Assembly: GCF_918797505.1 (NCBI RefSeq)
Contig: NC_092794.1
Coordinates: forward strand, 73,569,345-73,633,344
Source: Bemisia tabaci
Lineage: Eukaryota > Arthropoda > Insecta > Hemiptera > Aleyrodidae
Direction of reading: 5' to 3'
Length of the DNA stretch: 64,000 nucleotides
The notes beneath the pieces are model-generated. The model saw nothing but the letters and a program-made list of their open reading frames with translations, had not been told where the DNA came from and made no database searches. The position numbers and the translations under genes were made by a program. How positions within the stretch are numbered: the first letter of the stretch is position 1; each line of letters begins with the position of its first letter. Shown here piece after piece: positions 40,926 through 52,516 of the stretch.

Positions 40926-42217
40926 ATTCAGATTTTTTTTCACTCTTTCTCACCTTCATAACCCACCTGTGACATACGTCTGCACTACTCAAAAAAGAAG
41001 AAGAAAGAAAACGTAACGTTTTGTATGATCCCCTTCCTCGAATTAGTATTCTGTAAGTAATGAATTTTGAATGAAATTTCGTAATAGTCGGCCTCCTAAG
41101 CTGCCGTGCTAAGGAAAAACGCCGTATGAACATTCAAGGGTTGCCAAATTTCCTTCGATACAATGTTAATTTTTGAGGAAATTCATGAATATTTTCCCTT
41201 GAAATTTTCAGGACTTTTCGGTGGAATTGACGAGCGAAATTATGTGAAAAAGTGGAGGGAAAATATTCATGAGTTTACCAGGAAATTCGTGTTTTTCAAA
41301 GGAAATGTGGCAACGCTTAAAGGTTCATACGGCGTTTTTCCTTAGCACGGCAGTATGGTGTAATGGTTGTAGCGCCAGCTCGATGATCGGGAGGTCCCGG
41401 GTACGATTCCCGGCCAGACGACCCGAGTTTGATAGTCTCAAACAATGGTTGCCTGGGACTGGTTGAGGGGTTGGAGGGGGACGGGAATAAAGGGCAAGGA
41501 TTGGTCCTTGTGCACTATTTGAAGTGGTAAAAAAAAAAATAAATAAATAAAAAAAATAAAAACTCATGAAGTTTAACATCTCTGCGACCAACGCCCAAAA
41601 CCGCAGGGGGACGTAACGTCACCGTTTTTTTACCGGCTGGTGAGAGCAGAGACCAGGGGAATATATTTTGCTGTCGACGGACTGATCGACCAACTGCCAC
41701 AATCTCGGCATTTCCATCCGATCATTCATGTTCTGTAGTATCGTTGAACATTTATTAAGAGAGTCCAAATGTCGCTTCATTTCATTGATATCCTTCATAT
41801 ATGGGCTGGGCCATTATCGGTCCGAGAAAATCAAACTAAGATCAACAAAGCGACTCACACAAGAAAAGCAACACAGTTCGGGGTCGTTTCGGCAGAGTTA
41901 TGTGGACTAAAGGGGTCAGTCGAGAAAACTATTTGTTTTGAACAATGTATCGCCTTCAATTTTCATTGCGATTAATCCACCGTACAACTGGCTTGTTGAG
42001 AAGAACGGGCATTTGCTGAAAGGTTTCGCGCCTTCATTTCGACGTTTAACAAGCAACACATCATAAACCACAGACTGGCAACATTGTATGAGTTTCAGCG
42101 CTCTCTGTCGGCTTCTGGTCGCAACCCCTCTTGGGTCACATTGCCACAATCGATTCGATATATCGCAGGGGAGTCTTGTGGAGGTAATGCCGTTGGAGGT
42201 AATGCAGTATTGCCGAT
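40926..42217 (+). repeat. Segmental duplication, copy 2 (empty site)
   Basis: Near-identical to copy 1 from ATTCAGA to ATTGCCG. It includes a hairpin MITE (41102-41353) and SINE (41350-41560) and the uninterrupted GCAGAGACC site at 41647. Its right border coincides with the start of the TIR element at 42219. Confidence 0.9.
41350..41560 (+). mobile_element. tRNA-derived SINE, copy in duplication 2
   Basis: Same as 36919-37131, differing at a few bases (for example GACGACCC against GACAACCC). It was duplicated with its surroundings and is not an independent insertion. Confidence 0.8.
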
Positions 42218-42481
42218 TAGCCCCACATACACGGTGAAAGTGGACCTTAATATTGGCTTAATGTGGCAGTCACCGATGCGTTGTAGAGCGGTGAACCTTA
42301 ATATTCGCCGGGCCGACGATTATTAAGGCTCACCGATGGTATTCTGAATCAACGATCACCATCCTCTGGAGGATTGCTCTGTGTTCGGTTTTCTCCCGGT
42401 CGTGTTGTGTGGTTAGTGACTTCGGAGTTCGGAGTTTTTGTATTCGTGTTCACATGCGTTTCGCAATTTTCAGTCATTAAA

Positions 42482-42876
42482 ATGTCTTTCATCGATAGTA
42501 ACAAGAACGTGAAGAGAACGGTCCTACTTAAAATTATGCCCAAGCCGGGTAAATCATGCAGGGAGTTGCTAGCAGGACTAGCAGGTAGAGCTGGTGTGCA
42601 CGATGACAAATCCACGAGGGTAGTGGTTCAGCCCAAAAAAGTTATTCCTGATAACCTATGAATAATAATTCACCTACCCAAAATAATCATAATATGTTCG
42701 ACAATATGGAGGGGCTTATTTCCTCAACTCCCTCATGGTTGGAAATAACAAAACACACTCAACACATAACCTTCAATGTTCACGTGCACTTCCAGAATTT
42801 TAAAAAACCAAACAAGTTAAGTCACTGTTGTCAGGGTTGTACAAATATGTTCACTAACCCATTTGAACTCTTATGA
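42482..42876 (+). CDS. Two small overlapping open frames inside a TIR element (unknown)
   Basis: The first frame (ATG 42482, stop 42659-42661) encodes 59 residues beginning MSFIDSNKNVKRTVLLKIM with KPGKSCRELLAGLAGRAG. The second starts at 42658 (MNNNSPTQNNHNMFDN) and runs to 42876; the stop of the first and the ATG of the second share ATGA. A CAATTTTCAG just before the first ATG could be a splice acceptor. I recognise no domain. They may be captured host exons or parts of an element gene, or chance. Confidence 0.25.
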
Positions 42877-42975
42877 AAAATTTGTATTGGGCCTCTGGCT
42901 CGGCAACAATGCTAGGCCCTGCCGATTTAATCGTGTAACTGCTGTTTAAAGTGACTTTAAAGGTCACCGCTCAAG

Positions 42976-43411
42976 TAGAGTCCCTTTATACCCAGAGTTA
43001 AGACAACTCACTTTTGGTTCGGCTGAAAGTGGCCTAAAAAAAAATCCAATTCTGATTGGTTCTCGCTCATGGAGGCCGAAACGAGTGCACCAAGATGGCG
43101 GTACCTCGAATGTGAACAAGAATAATGAAAATATCACCTAATTGTGGTTTATCAAGAGTAAATTGTCACTTCCATCGGTCCAAAATGAAAAGAGATTAAG
43201 AAATTATTCACAAACCAATCTCATTTTCTTTATAATTGATCAATTTGTTGATGTTGTTGTTTTTGTGTGACAGACATCGCAGGATTCCTGATCCTTATCC
43301 CTCAATATCGTTCGTTAGGGTGCACTCGTTTCGGCCTCCATGGCCAGCCAAGGCCGGCTGCCAGTCAGCTGATAATCGAGTTGTCTTAACTCTGGGTATA
43401 AAGGGACTCTA
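42976..43411 (+). mobile_element. hAT-like MITE, TAGAGTCCCTTTATA family, copy 3 (436 bp)
   Basis: Perfect 8-bp duplication CGCTCAAG (42968-42975, 43412-43419). It lacks a short stretch near the left end present in copies 1 and 2 (GGGCCAGGATTGGGCT becomes GGCT) and carries TTAAGACAAC in place of TTACGACAAC, so it belongs to a sub-family with copy 4. Confidence 0.93.
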
Positions 43412-43505
43412 CGCTCAAGAACGCATCGGTGACTTCCACATTAAGCCAATATTAATAAGGTCCACTTTCACCGTGTATGTGGGGCTTTAGCTCCGAAGGT
43501 AGGAC

Positions 43506-44422
43506 CATAGAGTACAATAGAGTCGCAAAGTACTGGATCGCCGTTGAAGTCACTTTTCGAGGCTGTTTTGTCCAGTTCTCCGGAGACTAGTGTGCGGCGA
43601 CCAGCGATGACGCACGCGCAGAGACTCGCGCTCAGCGCTCCCCACCTCCCCACTCCCGACTCGGCTCCGTTCGTCGGCTAGGTCCACACACATTGAACCA
43701 GCCAAGTAGGCCGGTAATAAGTCTGAAATTGAGTCCATATATGAATATTATCCAGGAGTAACATACATTAATGGATTCATTATGGCTTTGGATATCTATT
43801 TAAAGCAAAATTTGTACAAATTAATACCGATGGAATTAAAAAAAGTCGAGAAAACACAAGCAGTCCTTGATTTCTCCATAAGCCACCGTGTTAAAAAATT
43901 CCGGTTGGTTCACACTTGGTATAAGTCAGAAATTAAATCCCTGTATGAATATTATCCAGGAGTAATATACGTCAATGGATTCATTATGGCTTTGACTATC
44001 TAATTATAGCAAAATTTGCACAAATTAATATCGATGGAATTAAAAAATGTCGAAAAAACACAGGCAGTCGTTGCTTTTCCCGTAAGCCGCCGTGATAAGA
44101 AATGCCGGTTGGTTCACACTTGGTATAAGTCAGAAATTAAATCCCAATATGAATATTATCCAGGAGTAATATACATCAATGGATTCATTATGGCTTTGAC
44201 TACCTTTAAATAGCAAAATTTGCAAAAATTAATGCTGATTGAATTATAAAATACCTAAAAAACACAAGCAGTTCTTGATCTCTCCATAAGCCGCCGTGTT
44301 ACAAAATGCCGTTGGGTTCACAAATGGTTCACACTTTTCGGAGCACACGCGGCTCGGAAACGCCTGTTCATGGATTGGCTTCATCGGCGCTCCAGTACTT
44401 TGCGACTCTATTGTACTCTATG
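43506..44422. mobile_element. hAT-like element, CATAGAGTACAATAG ends
   Basis: Ends CATAGAGTACAATAGAGTCG / CGACTCTATTGTACTCTATG, about 33 bp, flanked by GGTAGGAC and GGTAGGAA (8 bp, one mismatch). The interior carries a 204-bp tandem repeat. It follows the previous TIR element by only 19 bp. Confidence 0.82.
43720..44300 (+). repeat. 204-bp tandem repeat with codon-like structure
   Basis: TATGAATATTATCCAGGAGTAA recurs at about 43740, 43944 and 44148, with a partial fourth unit after. The unit is 68 codons long and successive units keep a similar protein reading: MELKKVEKTQAVLDFSISH, HTWYKSEIKSLYEYYPGV, NGFIMAL. Stops have appeared in the second and third units. I recognise no domain. Confidence 0.75.
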
Positions 44423-44559
44423 GGTAGGAATTACAAAAAATCCTGCCGAATGTCATAGAATAATAAAGCTAACGCCAATAGAAGGGACACTCGCGTAAGC
44501 GGCCGTTGTGACTCTCGCCTGCTGTGTCCAGGTTTGGTTAGGTCTCGTTGCCCTATACT

Positions 44560-44909
44560 CAGAGACAAGAGACCCTCCGCTGGCCTCCTAGCGACAGGTG
44601 GAACTGTGGAAGCTTTTACTTTCGGGGTTTCAACAATTCCTTATGAACAATTATGAGCGAGCAACAGTCATCACCCTATTTCTCGGCTGTTGACTTACCT
44701 ACATATATGGTCGATGATGAGCTTCGGATGACGTCATAAGCCAAACAACTTTCCCAAACGTCGGCCATTTTCGGCTTGTTTGCAAAACGAAACTGCCAAC
44801 ACGTTGTTGAACATCAACCATGTAGGTAAGTCAACAGTAGAATGCTGAAGTCCCGAAAGTAAAAGCTTCCACCATGGCCAAGTTACTAGTGGAGGGTCTC
44901 TTGTCTCTG
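44560..44909. mobile_element. hAT-like MITE, CAGAGACAAGAGACC ends
   Basis: Ends CAGAGACAAGAGACCCTCC / GGAGGGTCTCTTGTCTCTG. Perfect 8-bp duplication CCTATACT (44552-44559, 44910-44917). Pairing continues inward through GGAAGCTTTTACTTTCGGG. Non-coding interior. Confidence 0.92.
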
Positions 44910-44917
44910 CCTATACT

Positions 44918-45646
44918 TTTCTGAACCCGCCAGCTCTTTGCAAGGTTGTCAAATGTAATAGTAGGGCCCAGCTAATTGCAGGGTTGCCAAATGTAATCAG
45001 TGGTGCCAAAGAAGAGTCTAATGTTTTGCAAGTGTTAAAGTCACTGCCACAGAGTAAAAGAGTTTAAGTATCAAAATTTACGTAACGAAAACGATTTCCA
45101 CAGCCTCGTCGTGCTCATGCTGGCCAGATGACTGATAAAATCACATATGATCAGCTACAGTTAGAGTGTTACAGTTGGCTATTGCCGCCATTTTCATTTC
45201 TGAATGTAAACAATACCCGCCAGCTCCAGCTCAAGAGCTCCAGGTCCCTGTTCTTCTTCTTCGTCAAGAAATCTGCGAGAGTGTCCTTTCTATAGGCGCG
45301 TAGCCTTATTATTCTATGCGAATGTCCATGGTCCATCGCAAACTGTCTGGTGCGCAGTCGGGAGCATCGATGTTCCCTTTCTGCAGACTCTCGGCACTCC
45401 GCGCCCGGAGGAGGATTTTCTGTCAGTCCTCGTCTTTAGGGCAGAGATTCAGCCCCTGTGATCTGAAGGTAGGGCTTACAAAAAATCCTGCGGGCCAAGA
45501 CGGAATCTTTTAAAGTGAAACGTCCCTTTATGTAAAAGAAAAAGCTGTATAATTGCTCTTCTTTTATTTATAGGCTACGGAATTCGAAGTAAAACGACCG
45601 TAAGGAATACAAAAAATACTAATAGGAAATGTCAAAAATACTCTTT
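44918..45646. other. No gene recognised
   Basis: Intergenic sequence with small repeats of GGGTTGCCAAATGTAAT (44952 and 44983). No motif supports the short open frames. Confidence 0.35.
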
Positions 45647-46041
45647 GGGGCCGTCCATAAATTACGTAAGGCAATTTTTCCGATTTTTATGACGAACCCC
45701 CCCCCCTCTTCTATCGTTTAAATGCATAATTTAATACAAAAAAATGGTGTTGAAACAAATTGGCATTGTTTTAAACATTACTAATCGCTGGTAGGAGATC
45801 ATGAAGAATAACAGTTGAGTTGTATTGAAAAAATAACAGTTTTGAAATTCAAAAAGTTCAGAAAAATTACATTTTAACCAAAAAACATTAAACGTCTAAA
45901 AAACGAAATTAGGACTAGTAAGTCTTTGAATTAACGGAATTTGGAAGAAACAAAATCTTAGCGTTTGGCTTACGTAAGGCACCTGCTCGGGACACCCCCC
46001 CCCCCCCCCGTAAGTGTCTTACGTAATTTGTGAACGGCCCC
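45647..46041. mobile_element. TIR element, GGGGCCGTCCATAAATTACG ends
   Basis: Left end GGGGCCGTCCATAAATTACG, right end CGTAATTTGTGAACGGCCCC, about 25 bp imperfect. Each is followed inward by a poly-C/G-rich patch (45701-45710, 45996-46009). The target duplication is ambiguous (CTCTTT / CTCTGT). Confidence 0.7.
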
Positions 46042-46549
46042 TCTGTAAAGGTTCACACTTATATGTTTATACTGCCCACTACATTACATTTACATTTACA
46101 TTTATTTCTGTCTTCGGAGTCTGCTTTTTCCTCTAAAAAAAAAAAACGATTACTGGACGGTCCACGTAAGATTAGGGCCCTACACCCTAAGTCCAGAGGT
46201 TTCTCTGCAAGAGGAGCCCTTTTCAATTACGTGCGCAAAAATGCACGCCTCGCTCTTAATGTATGGAAAAAAGTATTTCTTTATGGCCACTCGCGGCATT
46301 TATGATTCAATGTGTAGTATGTTCACAGCAAAAAATTTTACTACCCGGGGCGCCAACCGGCAATCGGTCGTACCGAGGACAAGCGCTTTGCCTCCAGGGC
46401 TACAGCGTTATCTGCGCTATGTCTGAAAAGTTGCAAATACATAAGGGCAATTAAAGTTCTCTCTTTCTCCACCAGAGCTGAGAGCATACACGCATCGGTG
46501 ACACGCTCCCGCTTACTGATGATCTGCGGCAGGGTTTTCTGTATAAGTC
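46042..46549. other. No gene recognised
   Basis: Overlapping short frames on both strands without motifs. ACATTTACATTTACATTTA simple repeat at 46085-46103. Confidence 0.35.
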
Positions 46550-46960
46550 TAGAGTACCTATATTGAGAGAGTATGGCCACTGGGTCCCATGGAGAGGCTT
46601 AGGACCCAAAAATGGCGGTGCTTTGTTATGGTTTTTGAGGATGGGAGGGGGGTCATTGCCAACTTTTGACGGTTATCACCAACCGCACTTGCTGCCAACC
46701 TTACTACATCTAAGATCATTTTTCTCAAAAATTGCACACGATTAGCCTTAAAAATATGTAAAAAAGTCGCAATAGTGCATTTGGGAAAAGTTCTCGTTAC
46801 GATAAGCAAAGACAACTACATTTTGAATCATTTTGCATTACATTAACTTTATGGCGTCCGCCATTTTTGGGTCCTAAGGGCTCCATTCAGCCTAAGATGG
46901 CTGAGCCAATCAGAGGTGGTAACTCCAGTGGCCATACTCTCTCTTAATATAGGTACTCTA
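46550..46960. mobile_element. hAT-like MITE, TAGAGTACCTATATTGAG family
   Basis: Ends TAGAGTACCTATATTGAGAG / CTCTTAATATAGGTACTCTA with a perfect 8-bp duplication TATAAGTC (46542-46549, 46961-46968). Pairing extends through GTATGGCCACTGG. The first nine bases equal those of the 51299 family, so the two are related. Confidence 0.93.
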
Positions 46961-47647
46961 TATAAGTCCAGCCTTCCGGCCCAAGACTGAATCTCTGCTA
47001 AACTCAAACTCCAGTCTCGAGTCGCGGGTTTGTTGATTGTTCAACTTTGTTTTGTTTTTGTTTACTCCCGCCAATACCCCCTAGACTGACCAATACCATC
47101 TACCACTAAAGCACAGAATATACAGGGTGATCCAATAATGAGGATAGGTGTTTTGGGTATATTTCGGAGTAGTCATTATTGGAATATGAATTACATATTT
47201 TATTGAAAGAAAACAGAGAACGTGGTCCGACGAGGAGATGTATTGGCGAACTAACTAACAAGGGGAAGGGGCTGCTATACGCAGGTGCTTATCAACATTG
47301 AAATAGGACTCGCAGTATAAATGAGTCGCCATAAAGCGACGTTGTAAAGATTATGATTAATTCCAGGGTTCAAAACTCCCCGTTAATCTTGACATTTCTC
47401 TAATAAAAACGCTTATTATAGTATGGGGATTACATCAAAACCTATGTGTCCTTCTTACGGAAGAACTCTACTCCTCATCGTTACAAAAAGAAACTTAATA
47501 TTATTACAAGTAAATAAATTTATAATAGTGTTATGTAAACATAGCAAAGAAAACATAGAATTATGTTAAGATTTCAGAGAGTATTTGAAAAAGACACTGA
47601 AAAAAAAGAAATAATGAAAAGCATAGTAAATAGAATTATTTCAGAAA
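46961..47647. other. Sequence downstream of the copia fragment; LTR not found
   Basis: A copia 3' LTR would be expected here on the minus strand, but no matching second LTR or clear TG...CA unit could be identified. CAGGGTGATCC with TA in front occurs at 47122, resembling a mariner-like end without a partner. Confidence 0.35.
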
Positions 47648-48215
47648 TTATTTCACAACCCTATCTCTGAGTGATGTGAATTTTAGTTTCGGGAGGGGTT
47701 TGGTGAGCATATCGGCAAGTTGTTCGCTCGATGGACAGTATTGGATTTTGAAAAAACCCTCCGAAAATTTCTCATGCACGTAATGGTAACGCACATCTAT
47801 GTGCTTGGATCGTCTGTTGAATTGACCCTTTTTTACAACTCTTATAGTCCCTTGGTTATCTTCTTTCAAGATGCATCGAACTTGTTTGTCCGTTAATTCT
47901 TCTATGAAGGATTTTAAAAACAATAGATTTTTCAAAGTATCCGCCAACGCAATATACTCACTCTCACTCTCTGTGGTTGACGTGGCAACTATAGGTTGCC
48001 TTCGGGATGCCCAGCTGACTGGGTTGTCGTTCAAAAGTACCATATATCCCGAGGTGCTTCGCCGGGTGATTAAATCATCAGCGTAGCTGGCGTCGCAGAA
48101 TGCTGATAAAGTTAACTCAGATTCGGTTGACCGTTCAAACATGACACCATCCCCAGTGGTGCCCCTTAAGTATCTCAGTATTGCAATGGTCGATTCGTGG
48201 CGAACGGTCAGAGGT
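47648..48215 (-). pseudogene. Ty1/copia retrotransposon Pol fragment (RT end and RNase H)
   Basis: The minus-strand frame, open from about 48215, reads TIAILRYLRGTTGDGVMFE, then FCDASYADD, RRSTSGYMVLL, NPVSWASRRQP, ESEYIALADT, KHIDVRYHYVHE and QLADMLTKPLP, ending at a TGA by 47648. These are the consecutive copia RNase H motifs, with the catalytic Asp (CDA) and Asp of HIDVR present. The sequence TSTTESESEYIA has two extra residues compared with the usual S-S-T-E-A-E-Y, and the DNA there is a CTCTCA duplication. Everything 5' of it is missing, so it is a truncated copy. Confidence 0.9.
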
Positions 48216-50660
48216 CGATTCGCGAACGGTCATACGTCGATGCCCGAACGCACCGAACCAATCGAACCTAGTTCACCATTGTGCATTTTCATTTTATTTT
48301 ACTTTTCATTTTATCGTTTGTTGCAAATGGAGCATTATGTATAGGCTGCTTGTCCTTGCCGTGGACGACACTAAAGACCTCTAAGTTTAAGTAGCTCTCT
48401 TAGCAGAACGAGAGCCATAATGGATCAGGAAATTCCATCAATGGTTGTAAATAAAACTAAATTTATGCTTTGTTTCTGACCCTTAAAGTAGATACCTAAG
48501 TAAACAGGTCTCGATTTTTAATTTGACCTCGACTGATGAGCAATGAAAGCCTAGCGTCACCATCAATGTCTTCCTTCTCTTCATCAGAGAAAGGCTATGT
48601 CCAATAATAGACTTAATTGAAAATGAACTTTGGAGAAACGTTCTCCTCTTAATTTTGCACCATGATTTGAAGAGAAAGGTCTTCAGGATTTTTCCATTCT
48701 GATACTTGGAGGGAATTTAAGTTTTTTTAATATCTTTTCTAATAAGACCCAGCTGGGGCGCTAAGTGGCTTTTTTTATTTATTTTTATCTTTTAATGTGA
48801 TTAGACATACACATCAATGGTGAACCTAGAAAAATTTCCATTGTGCAAGGAATATGGATTGATAGCATCTCAGAATCGGTGCATTACATGCAATTTTTCT
48901 TCATGTACTGATCCGTTATGCTTCAAAATAGTAAAAAATTTAAGAACATCTGAAATGATGCAACTGCAGATAGGATTGTGGTTAAGTGATGTCACCTTCA
49001 TTGTGCATCCCCTTAAAATGGAAGGATTTAGAAAATGAACTTCAAATTTCTTCAATGAAAGTGGAAAACTCTTATGAAGTTGCGTGTAAAAATCAATGTC
49101 TCATTTCTGTGTTTTCAGAAACAAGTCGCGGTGAAAATGCCTATTTTTTTTTTTAATTTCATGGAAAATAAACTTGATTTTTCTCGTCTTTGAAAGTATC
49201 ATGTCCTACCGCGATGTGCAAAAAGAATGCTCGATAGGTACCTATGTCATAACTTTTTCCATGTTTGAATTAAAATGTTCCGATTAGGACTAGTGTGAGA
49301 AGTTCCAGTTGTACTTCTTTGAGGCTGGGCCTCAGCCGGCTCTTTCACTTTTGCAGTCAAGTATACTTAGTGTTTCATCCTCTTATCTTTTTGTGTTCGT
49401 GTTTTCAGCACCCTGTCTCTCTTTAGTAGGGAGCCGAGGCACCCTTCTATGACTCAGTCTTGTCACGTTACAGTATGAGGAACTGCGCAAAAGCAGATTG
49501 AAGCAAAGGAAACTGTGTCGGTAGTAAATTCTAGGTATCCTACATGAATGTATTTATTTCCAAGTAACTCCTGTGGGTAACAAAACGTTGGCTTCCACAT
49601 CAAGAATAAAGTTGTCAAAGTAGAGGCTTGAAAGCAACTTACAATGAAGTAGATGTAAAGACCTGTGATATTAAAGCGTATTAAAGGTCATAAGGAACTT
49701 TACCATCGAAGAAATCTTCAGTCATGGCGACTATGACCATGGAGCAGAGACGTTTCCCTCGCTGTATGAGAAAATCTGCCATTAAAGTTTTTCAAGAACA
49801 AGAAAAGCTACAGTTTCATCTGCATTTTTCATCAACTTGGTTCTCAAGAAACCTTCAATGATCAGACGCAATGATATGCTCCTTTGGCGTGGTAGCGAGT
49901 GGAGATAATCTATGAACTGCTGAAAGACTACTTTTTCCTCAAAAAGTGGATTTTTCCACCTACCTACACGAAAGTCGTAGAATGTCCACTCAATTAGGGC
50001 TCAGACTGAAAAAGAAATTAATTAATTAATTTAAACTGACTCAAAAACACTTCCGGATTGAACAGCTTCGATTAACTTCCCACCGTTCCGACAATGAACA
50101 GCAGTGGCTAGGCAAGAAATTACTACTAACAGACACACTGCCAAAAAAATAATTTATCCGACGACATGCGAAAATTTATTCAGTGAAAAATATTAGACAT
50201 TCTTGACTATTAAATAGGTAGATGTACTATCACTATTACTAATGTCCTCAAAAGGGGTTAGTTTAATGAGAAACAATAACAAACTCGTCCGAACTCGCCC
50301 CGGCGAATGTTCATGACATTCGCGGCAGTTCGCGGAACCATTCGACTCGTTCGCTTCGAGTCGACGACTGCCCTTTTTTCGAATTCGACTTCTGCCGATG
50401 TCGACGATTGAACTCCGCTCCTGAAAATCGCATTTGAAGTCGAATTTCAACTAATTTCAACCTCCGGTTCGTTTATGCGGAGTGCGAAAACCTAGTCTTT
50501 AGTGTAAAATAAGGTTTCAAACACAAATTTCGGAAACCTACATTTCGTTAGTTCCGTATCGTTTATGCCGTGATTTGAACCTTGGTTTCAAACTCAGGTT
50601 TCGATTGAAGTTAGGTTAAGAGGCTCGCATAAACATTATGTTTCAAACTCAGGTTTCGAT
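48216..50660. other. 2.4 kb without a recognised gene
   Basis: Short frames only. CAGGTTTCGATT is repeated near 50598 and 50650, on either side of GAAGTTAGGTTAAGAGGC. No RNA gene was identified. Confidence 0.3.
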
Positions 50661-51096
50661 TAGAGTCCCTTTATACCCAGAGTTAAGACAACTCACTTTT
50701 GGTTGGGCTGAAAGTGGCCTACAAAAAAATCCAATTCTGATTGGTTCTCGCTCATGGAGGCCGAAACGAGTGCACCAAGATGGCGGTACCTCGAATGTGA
50801 ACAAGAATAATGAAAATATTACCTAATTTTGGTTTATCAAGAGTAAATTGTTATTTCCATCGGTGCAAAATGAAAATAGATTAAGAAATTATTCACAAAC
50901 CAATCTCATTTTCTTTTTAATTAATCAATTTGTTGATGTTGTTGTTTTTGTTTGACAGACATCGCAGGATTCCTGATCCTTATCCCTCAATATCGTTCGG
51001 TTTGGTGCACTCGTTTCGGCCTCCATGGCCAGCCAAGGCCGGCTGCCAGTCAGCTGATAATCGAGTTGTCTTAACTCTGGGTATAAAGGGACTCTA
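50661..51096 (+). mobile_element. hAT-like MITE, TAGAGTCCCTTTATA family, copy 4 (436 bp)
   Basis: Perfect 8-bp duplication GTTTCGAT (50653-50660, 51097-51104). Same sub-family as copy 3 (TTAAGACAAC near the end). Removing it rejoins CAGGTTTCGAT with TGAAGTTAGG, an arrangement also seen intact at 50598. Confidence 0.94.
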
Positions 51097-51298
51097 GTTT
51101 CGATTGAAGTTAGGTTAAGAGGCTCGCATAAACATAGCTAGTGTGAAAGCGGCCTTAGTAGGAATTGGACTGACCCCCCCGCCCGTCATACCATAAGCCG
51201 CAATCACACGCTGAATTTGGCAGCTGAATGTGGCAGTCGACAGTCAGCACTCAACAGCTGAAATTTCACTAATTCGAGTTATCAGGCCTAGAGTACCT

Positions 51299-51674
51299 GT
51301 ATAGCGAGAGTATGGACAGATCGCTTCATGGAGGGCTTAGGGCCCAAAAGTGCAGCCACCCTTCTAACCAACTTCTAACGCACAAAATTTCACTGCCAGT
51401 CTGTAGATTCCCATTCTAACGAAGATGGCTAAGAAAGTACATAAATGAGCGTTCTTCCACAAAAATGAGTAAATTTATGCAAAAACTAAGTCTAAATACG
51501 TGCTTTATAAACGATGGTTCGTAACAATTGTATAAATAAATCGCTCTGGATAATTGAAATTCATAGGTTGGCTGCATTTCTGGGCCCTAACTTTATTCGC
51601 AGAGGCATCGGTGAAGGCCTGATGGATTTTCGGAATTTCACATCTGTCTATACTCTCGCTATACAGGTACTCTA
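51299..51674 (+). mobile_element. hAT-like MITE, TAGAGTACCTGTATAGCG family, complete copy
   Basis: Ends TAGAGTACCTGTATAGCGAG / CTCGCTATACAGGTACTCTA with a perfect 8-bp duplication ATCAGGCC (51291-51298, 51675-51682). This is the uninterrupted 376-bp form of the elements at 781 and 5127. Confidence 0.95.
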
Positions 51675-52004
51675 ATCAGGCCTAGTTACACGATCAAATT
51701 GAGCCATCAAATTGGGCCTCTCATTGGTCGCATCCTCAGCTCAATTTCATCATGTAACTGGACCTTATCCAAATGTGTATAAAATCTATTCGAGTAGTTC
51801 AGACAAATCCGAAATTATCAGATGGTCGCTGAGAATCGTTGCTGAATTTTACACGTCTATGAAAGTTAATGATTATCAGTGGTTCTCCACTTCTCCAGAT
51901 AGAAATAGTCAACGGGTGATCTGGATCACCCGGTATCTAAATGAATACTGATCATTCAAATCCAAGCGTAAACTGTGTTCACAATAATGTAATTGTATAA
52001 AATT

Positions 52005-52195
52005 AAATGGAGGATGTGAGGCACTTTGCGGACGAGTGTCCAGTACTGGCAATACAATTCAACAAATCTATGTAGGGAAAAAGGATTTGGATGGCGAAAA
52101 GTTTTTAAGTATGCTGAAGAGAGAAAATTTTAAAAAGTTAGCTGAATTTTGTAAAAATACTTATGTATCGGCACGAGTTGGTGAGAGAGTTTCAA
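52005..52195 (+). pseudogene. Possible LINE reverse-transcriptase C-terminal tail, frameshifted
   Basis: One frame reads EDVRHFADECPVLA and the next KKDLDGEKFLSMLKRENFKK then LAEFCKNT. The layout E-x-V-x-H-F-x-x-E-C-P followed by a charged L-S-M-L-x-R-E-N-x-K-x-L-A-E-F-C is common at the end of jockey/RTE-type LINE proteins. A stop and a frameshift lie between. The match is short, so this is tentative. Confidence 0.4.
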
Positions 52196-52483
52196 CTTCT
52201 GGTCATCTAAACACAAAAGCAAGCGTAATAAGAAATATTGTTTCTATAGAGTTTTTGGGTAATGTAATTGTCATGCTGCTCTTATATTATGTTTTAAATT
52301 CTAAGCAGGGTTATATGGTTGTGCTGTTAAATTATTATTACCATATTATTACTAGTATCAAGCATGTCCATTATATTAATACCCCTCCCCCGGGACGGCG
52401 GTAATGTCCGCCATAGGGTAAGCCAAAGCAACCTGGAAGAAGTGAATGATTGTAAAAGAAAAAAAGAAGAAATAAAAGCCAAT

Positions 52484-52486
<3 letters not shown>

Positions 52487-52516
<30 letters not shown>

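Larger units (their letters stand above)
42219..43486 (+). mobile_element. TIR element, AGCCCCACATACACGG ends, split by a hAT-like MITE
   Basis: The left end AGCCCCACATACACGGTGAA continues through GTGGACCTTAATATTGGC and TCACCGATGCGTT; all three blocks are mirrored at 43413-43486, giving ends of about 70 bp. The MITE at 42976-43411 is inserted just before the right terminal repeat. Two small overlapping open frames lie inside. A target duplication is not resolved (TTA-like bases flank both sides). Confidence 0.75.

Noticed and set aside
47122..47140. Start of another palindromic CAGGGTGATCC element
   Set aside because: TA plus CAGGGTGATCC is present, but the following sequence does not match families I-IV and no complementary end was found in the next several kb.
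48520..48560. Hammerhead-ribozyme-like CTGATGAG...GAAA
   Set aside because: The two core strings occur, but stem II between them is too short and the other stems do not pair, so it is most likely chance.
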